In this document: piece after piece, positions 9,112 to 18,591 of the stretch | How the letters are laid out: each line of letters begins with the position of its first letter | Position numbering within the stretch: the first letter of the stretch is position 1 | Assembly (NCBI RefSeq): GCF_013141765.1 | Contig: NZ_WHOD01000067.1 | Span: 124,001-188,000 of the forward strand | Source of the DNA: Paenibacillus foliorum | GTDB taxonomy: Bacteria; Bacillota; Bacilli; Paenibacillales; NBRC-103111 | Reading direction: 5' to 3' | Length of the DNA stretch: 64,000 nucleotides | Notes under the pieces: model-generated | Told to the model about the DNA's origin: nothing | Databases searched by the model: none | What the model saw: only the letters and a program-made list of their open reading frames with translations | Position numbers and translations under genes: made by a program

Positions 9112-9522
9112 ATGAGTTTAACGAACGGTATTACCAACACATCCAGCGGAGCAGATCGAATTATTCCAGCAAGTGCAGCACCAACTACCATAGAATCCAC
9201 AACGAATCCTATTAAGGATTCAGAGGCTGCTGTTCTGACTATTCAGTCAGCTTCCGAGTTGAAGCAAGCTCAATCACATGGAGAGCTTCTTCCGATCAGT
9301 GATGAGAATTTTATCAAGGCAATTGATAAGGCCTTGAAGGCTATTCAAGGCAGGAATACAACATTCGAATATTTAGTTCATAAACAAACGCAGCAAATTG
9401 TCATAAAAGTACTGGACAAGGAATCAGGAGAACTCATTAGAGAAATTCCCCCTGAAAAGAATCTTGACTTTATATCTAAATTGATGGAAAAAGCAGGCTT
9501 ATTTGTAGATCAACGCAGATAG
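9112..9522 (+). CDS. flaG: FlaG-family flagellar protein
   Basis: About 136 residues from ATG 9112, which has TGGAGG seven bases upstream; an upstream in-frame start at 9085 lacks one. After a disordered Ser/Thr-rich N-terminus the C-terminal 75 residues carry the FlaG domain with FEYLVHKQTQQIVIKVLD and SGELIREIPPEKNLDF. FlaG proteins lie before fliD and are linked to filament length or assembly in other bacteria. 33 bases separate it from fliD. Confidence 0.88.
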   Translation: MSLTNGITNTSSGADRIIPASAAPTTIESTTNPIKDSEAAVLTIQSASELKQAQSHGELLPISDENFIKAIDKALKAIQGRNTTFEYLVHKQTQQIVIKVLDKESGELIREIPPEKNLDFISKLMEKAGLFVDQRR

Positions 9523-9555
9523 AGTAAACTAATATAGATTAAGCAGGTGATGAAA

Positions 9556-11115
9556 ATGGCAGTAAGTCGTATGTCAGGTTTAGCGTCGGGTATGGATATT
9601 GACACTATGGTTAAGAACATGATGTCTGCACAGCGTAAGCCTGTTGATAAGATGCTTCAGCAAAAGCAGATTTTGCAATGGCAGCGCGATGATTATCGTG
9701 AGATGAATACCAAAATATCAGCTTATCGGACCAACAAGCTATCCAATTATAGGCTGGAATCTACCTTTTCAGTGAAAAAGGCAGAGGTATCCGGAAGTAC
9801 AGATTCACTAAGTGCGACTCCAACAGGGGATGCAGAAGTTGGAGCTACCACAATTAAGGTGACTAAATTGGCTACATCTGCTTCTAATTCAAGTTCGTCA
9901 AATATCAAGGTTGCTGATGCAACTTTGGATATTGACGCTACCTTGGGTATGCAAGACATCAATTTGGCAGGCGACTTTACGAAAACGAATGGTGTCTTTG
10001 ACAAGATGTCCTTTAAAATCAACGGGACTGAAATAACCGTAGATCCTTCAGTTGATTCATTTAACGATGTAATCAAACGAATTAATTCCAAAACTAATGT
10101 CACAGCCCTGTTTGATTCGGTGTCTGGTAAAGTCTCGTTGAGTGCTAAGAACACGGGGGCTACAAATATCAGTGCGGATGGGAAAATAACCAACATGGAC
10201 AAAATTCAATTGGATGATGTCAAGGGCGATTTCTTATCAAACATATTTAAGGTAAAAAAGGAAGATGGAAAAGCAGCGGACAAAGCCGTATTTAGTATTA
10301 ATGGTTTAGAAACTACCCGAGACAGCAACACCTTCACAGTTAACGGGCTTAAGCTTACGTTGAAGTCACCAACGACTGAAGCAGGCGCTCTTATTAGTGT
10401 GCAAACTGACGTAGATAAGATTGTTGAGAATGTTAAAAGCTTCATAACCGATTACAATGAGATTCTAAAGGCAGTCAACGATAAGAATAGTGAAGCGCGC
10501 TATCGTGACTATACTCCTTTAACCACTGAGCAAAAGGCTGATATGAAGGAAGCCGATATTACACTGTGGGAGACCAAGGCGAAGAGTGGATTACTAAAAA
10601 GTGACTCGATACTAACTGCAGCATCCACTAGTATGAGGTTTGACACCAGTACTCCTGTATCTACCGGTAGCAAATACAATTCATTGACCTCTCTTGGTAT
10701 CTCAACGGGAGCCTACAATGAACAAGGTAAATTGTACTTGGATGATGAAAATAAACTGCGTGCAGCATTGGAAGCTGACCCAGAGAGTGTAAAAAACATC
10801 TTTACATCTGTTGGTGATCGTACCAAAAAATCAACTATGGGAGTAGCCCAACGGCTGTATTCGGACTTGGAAAAGACCATCAGCAGCTTCAAGCAAAAAG
10901 CAGGGTTCCCAAGCGCTTATGATTCTTCAGATTTGGACAACAGCTTGTTAGGTGCACAGCTATATAGGTTGAATAGGGAAATAACTTCCAACAATGATCG
11001 CTTAAAAATCGTTGAGAACCGTTACTATAATCAGTTTTCTGCAATGGAATCAGCCATTAATAAATACAACCAACAGTCATCGTATATCTCACAAAATTTT
11101 GGTACAAACAGCTAA
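9556..11115 (+). CDS. fliD: FliD, filament cap (HAP2)
   Basis: 519 residues from ATG 9556 (MAVSRMSGLASGMDIDTMV), preferred over GTG 9547 and ATG 9550 because AGCAGG lies eight bases before it. The N-terminal FliD domain (about 10-110) and the C-terminal domain (about 260-500, including SLGISTGAYNEQGKLYLDDENKL) are both present, with a coiled C-terminus ending SYISQNFG. FliD pentamers cap the growing filament and fold incoming flagellin. It forms a unit with fliS and the FliT-like gene. Confidence 0.94.
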   Translation: MAVSRMSGLASGMDIDTMVKNMMSAQRKPVDKMLQQKQILQWQRDDYREMNTKISAYRTNKLSNYRLESTFSVKKAEVSGSTDSLSATPTGDAEVGATTIKVTKLATSASNSSSSNIKVADATLDIDATLGMQDINLAGDFTKTNGVFDKMSFKINGTEITVDPSVDSFNDVIKRINSKTNVTALFDSVSGKVSLSAKNTGATNISADGKITNMDKIQLDDVKGDFLSNIFKVKKEDGKAADKAVFSINGLETTRDSNTFTVNGLKLTLKSPTTEAGALISVQTDVDKIVENVKSFITDYNEILKAVNDKNSEARYRDYTPLTTEQKADMKEADITLWETKAKSGLLKSDSILTAASTSMRFDTSTPVSTGSKYNSLTSLGISTGAYNEQGKLYLDDENKLRAALEADPESVKNIFTSVGDRTKKSTMGVAQRLYSDLEKTISSFKQKAGFPSAYDSSDLDNSLLGAQLYRLNREITSNNDRLKIVENRYYNQFSAMESAINKYNQQSSYISQNFGTNS

Positions 11116-11144
11116 CCTTATTACTTGAAGGGGGTCGTCTCATC

Positions 11145-11543
11145 ATGATGAATTTAAATCAGAATAAGTATATGGAAAACTCCATTCGTACCGCTTCGCC
11201 TACACAATTATTGATCATGTTATGCGATGGAGCGATCCGTTTCTGCAAGCTAGGAATGGAAGCAATCAAGAAGAAGGACTACATAGAGGCAGGGACCTAT
11301 ATTGGAAAAGTTCAAAACATCATTAATGAGTTGGTACTCACGCTGGATTTGAAAGCTCCAGTATCGGAAGGGCTGTTAAAGCTGTATGACTATCTTCTGC
11401 ACAGGTTAATAGAAAGTAATATCAAAAAGGATATTGCTATCGTAGAAGAGGTTACACAATTCTTAGTAGAATTGAAGGAAACCTGGATGAGTGCTGCATT
11501 GGTTATTAGACAAGGAAATACACCTGGAGTTCAACATGTTTAA
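11145..11543 (+). CDS. fliS: FliS, flagellin export chaperone
   Basis: A 132-residue protein with the FliS signature YMENSIRTASPTQLLIMLCD near residues 8-27 and the helical core that binds the C-terminal end of flagellin. In B. subtilis FliS also supports the FliW/CsrA circuit by aiding flagellin secretion. The ribosome binding site GAAGGGGG precedes the ATG at 11145. It overlaps the next gene by 8 bases. Confidence 0.94.
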   Translation: MMNLNQNKYMENSIRTASPTQLLIMLCDGAIRFCKLGMEAIKKKDYIEAGTYIGKVQNIINELVLTLDLKAPVSEGLLKLYDYLLHRLIESNIKKDIAIVEEVTQFLVELKETWMSAALVIRQGNTPGVQHV

Positions 11544-11871
11544 GGTATTCGAGCAATTGGAGAATGCAGCTATCGAGATGGTCCAGAATATAGAAAATGT
11601 TACTTTTGAGAGCCTCGTTGAATTTGTGGAGGAACGTGATTTGCTTGTTGATCAACTGCGGCAAGCAAATCTTCAAGGGGACGAAAAGGATCGTTATAGC
11701 GCAATATCCAAGCGTATATTACAGCATGATGCAGTCATCCTTGCAAAGATGCAGGCGTACCAGGATGAAGCAGCTTCCCATACTAACAAGTTTTCAACCA
11801 GCAAGAAGCAAAAGTCCGCATACGAAGCCGCTTATACTTTTGATGGTGTCTACATGGATAGACGTAAATAA
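11536..11871 (+). CDS. fliT: FliT-like flagellar chaperone
   Basis: About 111 helical residues from ATG 11536 (MFKVFEQLENAAIEMVQ), preceded by TGGAG inside fliS; longer starts within fliS are unlikely. Position after fliD-fliS matches fliT of B. subtilis, and the size and helix content fit. FliT proteins bind FliD before export. Sequence similarity within this family is weak, so the name rests mainly on context. Confidence 0.7.
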   Translation: MFKVFEQLENAAIEMVQNIENVTFESLVEFVEERDLLVDQLRQANLQGDEKDRYSAISKRILQHDAVILAKMQAYQDEAASHTNKFSTSKKQKSAYEAAYTFDGVYMDRRK

Positions 11872-11924
11872 ATGTAGGATTACCTTGATTTCAAGGAAAG
11901 AAAATATGCGGTGGAGGAGTTAAT

Positions 11925-12014
11925 ATGAGTCTTAGTCTTGAACGACCTGCCAAAAATACCCGCGATATGCAGCAGCCCTCAGGCTTAAGTTCTTTTATGG
12001 ATATTAAAGTATAA
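11925..12014 (+). CDS. 29-residue small protein at the end of the flagellar operon
   Basis: A short frame with an excellent ribosome binding site (GGTGGAGGAG, about five bases before ATG 11925) encoding MSLSLERPAKNTRDMQ and ending SSFMDIKV, stop at 12012. It lies 53 bases after fliT and 17 bases before the operon terminator, which is where a last operon gene would sit. No family is recognised; no membrane segment is seen. It could be a real small protein or a remnant of a longer gene. Confidence 0.5.
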   Translation: MSLSLERPAKNTRDMQQPSGLSSFMDIKV

Positions 12015-12030
12015 TATGTTCCTCGACAAC

Positions 12031-12059
12031 ACCGTACAAACAGGTTTGTACGGTTTTTT
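12031..12059 (+). terminator. Terminator of the fliD-fliS-fliT unit
   Basis: ACCGTACAAAC (12031-12041) and GTTTGTACGGT (12044-12054) form a perfect 11-pair stem with a two-base spacer, followed by TTTTT. Confidence 0.93.
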
Positions 12060-12158
12060 GCTATGTTCAGGTTGAAAATTACTGCTGTATTATTTGGGAC
12101 AGATACCCAAGTCCATCACTTACTAGCCACCATTTATGTGTATAAAACTTGTTTGCCC

Positions 12159-12188
12159 TGTGGACAATGTGGATAACTCTGTGCACAA
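12159..12188 (+). promoter_or_regulatory. DnaA-box cluster (three boxes)
   Basis: TGTGGACAA at 12159-12167, TGTGGATAA at 12168-12176 (exact complement of the consensus TTATCCACA) and TGTGCACAA at 12180-12188, all in the same orientation, in a 340-base gap (12060-12399) with no gene. The first and third differ from consensus at one and two positions. This could bind DnaA away from the origin, either as a titration site or to control the cold-shock gene. Confidence 0.55.
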
Positions 12189-12307
12189 CTTTTTTGAAAA
12201 TGGCAATGTAAGCTTGATATAAGGGTGTTTTTACCTGTGAATTAGTTATTAAGATGATGTTAATACTTGAATTTTCTAAATATTTGGCCAACAAATGGTG
12301 GAGGTAA

Positions 12308-12337
12308 TTGACATTCTCAATTTGGGGATGATATATT
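12308..12337 (+). promoter_or_regulatory. Sigma-A promoter of the cold-shock gene
   Basis: TTGACA at 12308-12313, 18 bases, TATATT at 12332-12337. The -35 is a perfect match. It predicts a leader of about 55 bases before the csp start. Confidence 0.7.
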
Positions 12338-12399
12338 CAAAATGTGGGCGCAGCCCTTATTCTAATTGATTTTATTTGATAATGAAGGGAATGTTTGGC

Positions 12400-12597
12400 A
12401 TGCAAGGTAAAGTGAAATGGTTTAACGCAGAAAAAGGTTACGGTTTCATTGAGCGCGAGGACGGTGGGGATGTATTTGTACATTTCTCAGCGATTCAAAC
12501 AGAGGGCTTTAAGACATTGGATGAAGGCCAATCCGTTGAGTTTGATATCGTAGAAGGCGCACGCGGACCACAAGCTGCTAACGTTACCAAATTATAA
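12400..12597 (+). CDS. csp: Cold-shock protein (CspA/CspB family)
   Basis: 65 residues from ATG 12400 ([19 protein letters not shown]), giving the standard length; upstream in-frame starts would add a non-conserved tail. Both RNA-binding motifs are present: KGYGFI (RNP1) and VFVHFSAI (RNP2). It binds single-stranded nucleic acid as an RNA chaperone. GAAGGGA precedes the start. It has its own promoter and terminator. Confidence 0.95.
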   Translation: MQGKVKWFNAEKGYGFIEREDGGDVFVHFSAIQTEGFKTLDEGQSVEFDIVEGARGPQAANVTKL

Positions 12598-12653
12598 TCA
12601 TTCGGTAATTTAGGCAATATTTTGCCTATGGGAATAGAAAATTGAACAGCTAC

Positions 12654-12683
12654 AGCACCCTGAAACTCTGGGGTGTTTTTTTT
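12654..12683 (+). terminator. Terminator after csp
   Basis: CACCC (12656-12660) and GGGTG (12671-12675) close a short stem with flanking pairs, followed by eight T residues. A separate small inverted repeat TAGGCAA/TTTGCCTA lies just before it at 12611-12628. Confidence 0.7.
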
Positions 12684-12737
12684 GTTCACTAAATTGATAG
12701 AAAATTCTGAAATATGACAGAAAATAATAGAGGATTT

Positions 12738-12766
12738 TTGAAGGTGCTTGGGGAATATAGTATACT
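12738..12766 (+). promoter_or_regulatory. Sigma-A-type promoter of hpf
   Basis: TTGAAG at 12738-12743, 17 bases, TATACT at 12761-12766, ending 26 bases before the hpf start. In B. subtilis hpf also responds to sigma-B and sigma-H; no clear sites for those were identified here. Confidence 0.6.
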
Positions 12767-12792
12767 AGGTACATGAAAGGAGGAGAAGTACA

Positions 12793-13335
12793 ATGAAATT
12801 CAACATTCGCGGAGAAAATATCGAGGTTACAGAGGCATTAAGAGATTATGTTGAGAAAAAGCTGACTAAGCTGGAAAGGTACTTTGAAGCTCCCCCCACT
12901 TCTGAAGTGTATGTAACGTTAAGTGTAATTAAAGGATTGCAAACCGTCGAGGTGACGATTCCGTTAACAGGAGTTATGCTCCGCGCGGAAGAGAAGAATG
13001 CGGATATGTATGCATCAATTGATCTGGTATGCGACAAACTAGAAAGGCAAATAAGAAAGCATAAGACCAAAGTAAATCGGAAGATACGCCAAGAAGGCGG
13101 TATTCGTGATATATTGAAAGTGGACACATCGGTCCAATTGGATGAAGATGAAGACTTTGAGCTGGTGAGAACCAAAAGCTTTACACTCAAACCCATGGAC
13201 ATAGAAGAAGCGATTCTGCAAATGAACATGGTGGGACATAGCTTCTTCGTATTTTCGAATATGTTGACCGAGCAGGTTAATGTAGTTTATAAAAGACAAG
13301 ATGGCAAATACGGCCTTATAGAACCCGCCAGATAA
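12793..13335 (+). CDS. hpf: Long-form ribosome hibernation promoting factor
   Basis: 180 residues with an N-terminal S30AE ribosome-binding domain (MKFNIRGENIEVTEALRDYV, to about residue 100) and the C-terminal dimerisation domain (about 125-180, MNMVGHSFFVFSNMLTEQVNVVYKRQDGKYGLIEP). The long form joins two 70S ribosomes into inactive 100S particles during slow growth. Ribosome binding site AAAGGAGGAG. Located before secA as in Bacillus (yvyD). Confidence 0.95.
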   Translation: MKFNIRGENIEVTEALRDYVEKKLTKLERYFEAPPTSEVYVTLSVIKGLQTVEVTIPLTGVMLRAEEKNADMYASIDLVCDKLERQIRKHKTKVNRKIRQEGGIRDILKVDTSVQLDEDEDFELVRTKSFTLKPMDIEEAILQMNMVGHSFFVFSNMLTEQVNVVYKRQDGKYGLIEPAR

Positions 13336-13347
13336 ATTAGGACACAC

Positions 13348-13378
13348 AGGAGCTTGCCTAACCGGCAGGCTCCTTTTT
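13348..13378 (+). terminator. Terminator after hpf
   Basis: AGGAGCTTGCC (13348-13358) pairs with GGCAGGCTCCT (13364-13374) with one G-T pair and a five-base loop, followed by TTTT. Confidence 0.9.
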
Positions 13379-13431
13379 AGGTATAAACCAAGGCAAATGG
13401 CAGAAAGATAAAACATACAGGTTCACAGTTC

Positions 13432-13460
13432 TTGCGACTCTTGTCGCAAACTGCTACAAT
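13432..13460 (+). promoter_or_regulatory. Sigma-A promoter of secA with overlapping inverted repeat
   Basis: TTGCGA at 13432-13437, 17 bases, TACAAT at 13455-13460. A perfect inverted repeat TTGCGAC (13432-13438) / GTCGCAA (13443-13449) covers the -35 and the spacer, a good position for a repressor operator. Confidence 0.6.
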
Positions 13461-13497
13461 TTAAGGCAAACCGTTCTTATAAAAGGGAGATGAGCCC

Positions 13498-16008
13498 ATG
13501 TTAGGACTCGTTAAGAAAATATTCGGAGATTCCAACGAGCGTGAAATAAAACGCCTGATGAGAACCGTCGAAGCTATCAATGAGCTAGAGTCATCTGTTA
13601 CAGGGTTATCGGATGATGAGCTGCGTAATAAAACTGTTGAGTTTCGTGAGCGTTTAGAGAAGGGTGAGACGCTGGATGATCTGCTGCCAGAAGCATTTGC
13701 AGTAGTGCGTGAAGCTTCCAAGCGGGTTTTAGGTAAGCGTCACTATGATGTACAGCTGGTCGGCGGTATGGTGCTTCATGAAGGCCGAATCGCAGAGATG
13801 AGAACCGGTGAAGGAAAGACTTTGGTCGGAACTCTGCCAGTTTATTTAAACGCACTGTTAGGCAGAGGGGTCCATGTAGTTACGGTCAATGATTACTTGG
13901 CCCAACGGGATAGCGCGGAGATGGGAAGAATCTATGAGTTTCTAGGGATGACCGTAGGCGTTAACCTGAATAATTTGGAGCATACAGAGAAGCAGGAAGC
14001 CTACTCTCGTGATGTTACTTATGGGACCAATAACGAATTTGGCTTCGATTATTTGCGTGACAACATGGTTATGTATAAAGAGCAAATGGTACAGCGTCCT
14101 TTGTATTTCGCGGTTATTGATGAGGTGGATTCCATCTTGGTCGATGAAGCGAGGACTCCTCTTATTATTTCGGGACAAGCTGCCAAATCAACAGATATGT
14201 ATTATCAGGCGGATCGTTTTGTAAGCCGATTGAAGGATGAAGAAGATTACACCATCGATATCAAAATGAGATCTACCACACTAACAGAAGCAGGTGTTAC
14301 AAAAGCAGAGGAAGTATTCGGCATCGAAAACTTGTTTGATCATGCTAATGTGACGATAAACCATCATATTACACAAGCATTAAAAGCGCATGTCATTATG
14401 AAGCGTGATGTGGATTATGTGGTTCAAGATGAAGAGGTTGTCATTGTCGACGAATTTACAGGACGATTGATGACCGGCCGTCGCTACAGCGAGGGCTTGC
14501 ATCAAGCGATTGAAGCGAAAGAGCGCCTGCAGGTACAGAATGAATCGATGACACTGGCAACAATCACGTTCCAGAATTACTTCCGGATGTATCGCAAGCT
14601 TTCCGGTATGACGGGAACCGCGAAGACTGAGGAAGAAGAGTTCAAGAAGATTTACGGACTTGAAGTTATCGTTGTACCTACGAACCGCGCAATGATCCGT
14701 CAGGACAACCCAGATGTTGTTTACAAATCAATCAATAGCAAATTTCGTTCTGTAGTAGAGGAAATCGTAAAACGCCATCAGAAGAACCAGCCGGTGCTGG
14801 TGGGTACAGTATCCATTGAGAATTCCGAGCGTCTATCTGAAATGCTGAAGCGTAAAGGCGTGCAGCATAAAGTATTGAATGCCAAGTACCATGCTGAAGA
14901 GGCAGAAATTGTTTCACGAGCTGGTCAGCCAGGAGCAGTTACAATTGCTACGAACATGGCGGGCCGCGGTACGGATATTGTTTTGGGTGAAGGTGTACAT
15001 GAAGCTGGCGGGCTGCATATTATAGGTACGGAGCGCCATGAGAGCCGCCGGATCGATAATCAGCTGCGCGGTCGTGCAGGCCGTCAAGGAGACCCAGGCT
15101 CCTCTCAGTTCTATCTGTCGATGGAGGATGAATTGATGCGCCGTTTCGGTGCTGAGAATATCATGGGCATGATGGACCGTCTAGGTTTCGAGGAAGATCA
15201 ACCCATTGAGAGCAAGCTGATCTCCAAGGCTGTTGAATCGGCACAGAAACGTGTGGAAGGCAACAACTTTGATGTTCGGAAAATTGTTCTTCAGTATGAT
15301 GACGTGATGAACCAGCAGCGTGAAATTATTTATAAGCAGCGCCGCGAGGTTATGGAATCGGCAAATATCCGCGATATTACACTAGGTATGATACTGCCTG
15401 TAGTAGAACGGATTGTAGAAGCACACTGTCCGAATGATTTAGTACCGGAAGAATGGGATTTGCAAGCGATTATTGATTATGCTAACGGAACTTTCCTTCA
15501 TGAAGGCCAACTAACTGCTGAAGAGCTATGGGGCAAGGAGAAGGAAGAGATCGTCCAGCAGATCAAAGACCTTGTAATGCGCACGTATGAAGAGCGGGAG
15601 CAAGCGATCAGCGAAGAATTTATGCGTGAATTTGAAAAGGTTGTAGTGCTTCGTGCGGTCGATTCCAAATGGATGGATCATATCGATGCTATGGACCAGC
15701 TTCGTCAAGGGATTCACTTGCGCGCTTACGGTGGTACCGATCCTTTGCGGGAATACCAGTTTGAGGGCTTTGAGATGTTCCAGGAAATGATTCAGAGCAT
15801 TCAGGAGGAAGTTGCTACGTATATTATGAAAGCTCACGTAGAAGCCAATTTGGAGCGTCAGCCAGTGATTGAAGCTGAGATGACCGTTACGGATGGCGGT
15901 GAACCTGCCCCGAAAAAACCGGTAGTAAATGAAGATCGAATTGGACGCAACGATTTATGTCCATGCGGTAGCGGCAAGAAATACAAGCAATGCCATGGTG
16001 AAGCTTAA
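13498..16008 (+). CDS. secA: SecA, protein translocase motor ATPase
   Basis: 836 residues, normal for Bacillales SecA (841 in B. subtilis). Walker A RTGEGKTL is near residue 102, the DEAD-type box [17 protein letters not shown] near 207, and the second helicase region contains [12 protein letters not shown] near 485. The C-terminal linker ends in a zinc site [13 protein letters not shown] that binds SecB or ribosomes. SecA drives secreted proteins through SecYEG. Ribosome binding site AAAGGGAGATG before ATG 13498. Confidence 0.98.
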   Translation: MLGLVKKIFGDSNEREIKRLMRTVEAINELESSVTGLSDDELRNKTVEFRERLEKGETLDDLLPEAFAVVREASKRVLGKRHYDVQLVGGMVLHEGRIAEMRTGEGKTLVGTLPVYLNALLGRGVHVVTVNDYLAQRDSAEMGRIYEFLGMTVGVNLNNLEHTEKQEAYSRDVTYGTNNEFGFDYLRDNMVMYKEQMVQRPLYFAVIDEVDSILVDEARTPLIISGQAAKSTDMYYQADRFVSRLKDEEDYTIDIKMRSTTLTEAGVTKAEEVFGIENLFDHANVTINHHITQALKAHVIMKRDVDYVVQDEEVVIVDEFTGRLMTGRRYSEGLHQAIEAKERLQVQNESMTLATITFQNYFRMYRKLSGMTGTAKTEEEEFKKIYGLEVIVVPTNRAMIRQDNPDVVYKSINSKFRSVVEEIVKRHQKNQPVLVGTVSIENSERLSEMLKRKGVQHKVLNAKYHAEEAEIVSRAGQPGAVTIATNMAGRGTDIVLGEGVHEAGGLHIIGTERHESRRIDNQLRGRAGRQGDPGSSQFYLSMEDELMRRFGAENIMGMMDRLGFEEDQPIESKLISKAVESAQKRVEGNNFDVRKIVLQYDDVMNQQREIIYKQRREVMESANIRDITLGMILPVVERIVEAHCPNDLVPEEWDLQAIIDYANGTFLHEGQLTAEELWGKEKEEIVQQIKDLVMRTYEEREQAISEEFMREFEKVVVLRAVDSKWMDHIDAMDQLRQGIHLRAYGGTDPLREYQFEGFEMFQEMIQSIQEEVATYIMKAHVEANLERQPVIEAEMTVTDGGEPAPKKPVVNEDRIGRNDLCPCGSGKKYKQCHGEA

Positions 16009-16032
16009 GCTCAATCATGTATAGATGAGTCT

Positions 16033-16065
16033 GGGGTAGCCGGTGAAGTGTTGCCGGCCCCTTTT
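16033..16065 (+). terminator. Probable terminator after secA
   Basis: GCCGG pairs with CCGGC, extended by GGG/CCC with a small bulge, followed by TTTT. Weaker than the other terminators here, so some read-through into prfB is likely. Confidence 0.5.
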
Positions 16066-16104
16066 CGTATAACCGAACTTGTGAATAATTAGGGAGTGAT
16101 CGGA

Positions 16105-17224
16105 ATGTTGGATCCGGATGTGAAGCATGATTTACGAGAAACGGCTAAACGGTTAGCTGAGCTTAGGGGGTCACTTTGACTTAGATCTGAAGCTGGAGCA
16201 AATCGCTAACTTTGAAGAAAAGATGGCGGCGCCGGATTTCTGGGATGATAATGAAGAAGCGCAAAAGCTGATTGCAGACATGAATGCGGTCAAAGGTGGA
16301 GTCGATCAAATTCAGGCGTTCACGGTAGAATACGAGGATTTGGAGATGATGGCTGAGCTCGTTCAAGAGGAGTTTGACGAGAGCGTTGCTGCAGACATTA
16401 AGCAGGGCATCAGGGCCCTTGTAGCCAAGCTCGAAAACTTCGAGCTGCAGCTGTTGCTTAGTCAGCCTTACGATAAGCTGAATGCTATCCTGGAGCTGCA
16501 TCCAGGAGCGGGTGGCACCGAGTCTCAGGACTGGGCGGAGATGCTACTTCGTATGTATCGGCGCTGGGCGGAGAAACGGGACTTTAAAGTCGAGGTGCTC
16601 GACTATTTGCCAGGTGATGAAGCCGGTGTGAAAAGTGTGACCTTGCTAATCAAGGGGTATAATGCTTACGGCTACCTGAAAGCGGAGAAAGGTGTACATC
16701 GCTTGGTACGGATATCTCCCTTCGATGCGTCAGGTCGCCGCCACACCTCCTTCGTTTCTTGCGATATTATGCCCGAGATCGACGATGACGTCGAAGTGGA
16801 TATTCGTACGGAGGATTTGAAGGTAGACACGTACCGAGCTAGCGGCGCCGGCGGACAGCACATCAATACCACGGATTCTGCGGTACGGATTACACACATG
16901 CCCACGGGGGTTGTGGTAAGCTGTCAGACGGAGCGTTCGCAGATCAAGAACCGCGAACGTGCGATGAAGATGCTTCGCTCCAAGCTTTATGAGAGGAAAA
17001 TCGAAGAAAATCTGAAGCATCTTGCTGAGATTCGCGGCGAGGTTTCGGATATCGCGTGGGGCAGTCAAATTCGCTCCTACGTTTTCCACCCGTACAGCAT
17101 GGTTAAGGATCATCGCACTTTAGCGGAAACCGGCAATGTCGGCGCTGTTATGGACGGTGATTTAGATACATTCATTGACGCTTACTTGCGATTGCAAATT
17201 AAATCCGATCCTTCGGAATCCTAA
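16105..17224 (+). CDS. prfB: Peptide chain release factor 2 with programmed +1 frameshift
   Basis: The gene is read as 16105-16176 joined to 16178-17224. The first 24 codons from ATG 16105 end in an in-frame TGA at 16177-16179 preceded by AGGGGG and CTT, the classic prfB frameshift signal: an internal Shine-Dalgarno, a slippery CTT and TGA followed by C. After skipping T16177 the frame continues [16 protein letters not shown]. The protein (about 372 residues) has SPF near the tripeptide anticodon loop ([10 protein letters not shown]) and the catalytic GGQ loop ([11 protein letters not shown]). RF2 ends translation at UGA and UAA; low RF2 allows the shift, an autoregulatory loop. Confidence 0.96.
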
Positions 17225-17346
17225 GTAGACCTTTCGGGTGTGTTGAATATAAAGCATATGTTAGAATACTTTACAGTTCGAAATGTCCGCCCTTGAGGGA
17301 TGGCTCAACCAATTATCTTTGGTTCATAATTATAGCGATTCAAGCA

Positions 17347-17448
17347 AATCCTACATGTAATGCCAAAATACATAACGAAAATCAGAATAAAGGAATAAAT
17401 CTCCTTAGTCTGCTGCGTTTTGTAAAATGGGCACCCGCATGTAGGATT
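17347..17448. repeat. Imperfect long inverted repeat between prfB and yitT
   Basis: AATCCTACATG (17347-17357) and CATGTAGGATT (17438-17448) are exact inverted copies; inner TGCC (17361-17364) and GGCA (17430-17433) extend the pairing. The outer 3' arm runs into TTTTTT, so the RNA could act as a terminator, although the loop is large (about 65 bases). A miniature mobile element is an alternative. Confidence 0.45.
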
Positions 17449-17501
17449 TTTTGTGCGCCATTGGGATTGGTTGGACCTAAATGAAGGGAGAGCGAACGCT
17501 T

Positions 17502-18380
17502 ATGACCGGTAAAAAGAAGCGTAACCAAGGCTTGAAGAGACATCACACCACCCAATGGTACAGTGAATATCTATTATTGTTGCTGGGATCTTTAATAATT
17601 GCCATAAGCTTTAATATGTTTCTAAATCCGAATGAGATCGCATCTGGGGGAATAACAGGAATAAGTATTATTATTCGACAAGTCTTAGGGATAGAGCCGG
17701 CCATTACTCAATGGGCATTAAATATCCCTTTGTTCTTACTTGGTTTGCGGGTGCTTGGCGGGAAATTCGGGGCAAAGGCAGCGGTTGGATCCGTGTTTCT
17801 GCCGTTATTAGTGCTGCTTACTAGAGGGCTTCCTCCTTTAACAGATAATTTGTTGTTGGCTAGTATTTACGGCGGTATTTTGATTGGAACTGGGCTTGGG
17901 TTTGTTTTTCGGGGGAAAGGTTCAACGGGCGGTTTAGACTTGGCTGCGCAATTGGTGCATAAATTTACAGGTATGAGTCTTGGCCTCGCTGTGGCGATGC
18001 TGGACGGCATGGTTATTTTGACGGCGGGAATAGTGTTGTCCCCTGAGAAAGCTTTATACGCACTAATTGGTTTGTTCGTAACGAGTAAAACTATTAATGT
18101 GGTACAAATTGGCTTCAATTATTCCAAGGTTGCTTTTATTATCTCAGAGCAGACAGAAGCTATCAGGCTAGTCGTTCTAAATGAGCTGGATCGAGGGTTA
18201 ACAATGCTGCAAGCGAAAGGCGGATATACGGGAGAAGCTAGAATGGTGCTGATGGTTGTGGTCAAGCAGACAGAGGTAAGTCGGTTGAAGGAGCTTGTAA
18301 AGGCGACGGACCCGGGAGCTTTTGTCATTTTGAGCGATACCAATGAGGTGCTTGGAGAAGGTTTTAAAATTCACAGTTGA
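17502..18380 (+). CDS. YitT-family membrane protein (DUF161/DUF2179)
   Basis: 292 residues from ATG 17502, chosen because AAGGGAGA precedes it by about ten bases; an upstream ATG at 17481 has none. Five or six hydrophobic segments (YLLLLLGSLIIAISFNMF, WALNIPLFLLGL, VFLPLLVLL and others) with the family motif NEIASGGITGISII near residue 43, then a cytoplasmic C-terminal DUF2179 domain of about 80 residues (TEAIRLVVLNELDRGLTML). Substrate and function of the family are unknown. Unrelated in role to prfB as far as can be seen. Confidence 0.88.
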   Translation: MTGKKKRNQGLKRHHTTQWYSEYLLLLLGSLIIAISFNMFLNPNEIASGGITGISIIIRQVLGIEPAITQWALNIPLFLLGLRVLGGKFGAKAAVGSVFLPLLVLLTRGLPPLTDNLLLASIYGGILIGTGLGFVFRGKGSTGGLDLAAQLVHKFTGMSLGLAVAMLDGMVILTAGIVLSPEKALYALIGLFVTSKTINVVQIGFNYSKVAFIISEQTEAIRLVVLNELDRGLTMLQAKGGYTGEARMVLMVVVKQTEVSRLKELVKATDPGAFVILSDTNEVLGEGFKIHS

Positions 18381-18591
18381 GTTGTATGAAAAAATACCAC
18401 TTCAATCTTTTATTCTAATGTTCGATATAATACAAGAGGATTTTATGCGCCTTTATGAGTAGTTTTGTGCTTTATTATCATAATATAGTCAAGAATATGT
18501 CAAATTTCACAGAATTATCGTTTTTTTTGTAGTATGATAGTATTTGGTAATATTTTAAGCTTTTGTGATTAGGTAAAAGGAGCAGTAAATT

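Noticed and set aside
17293-17484. 63-residue + strand frame between prfB and yitT
   Set aside because: No ribosome binding site, odd composition, and most of it lies in the inverted-repeat/terminator region.
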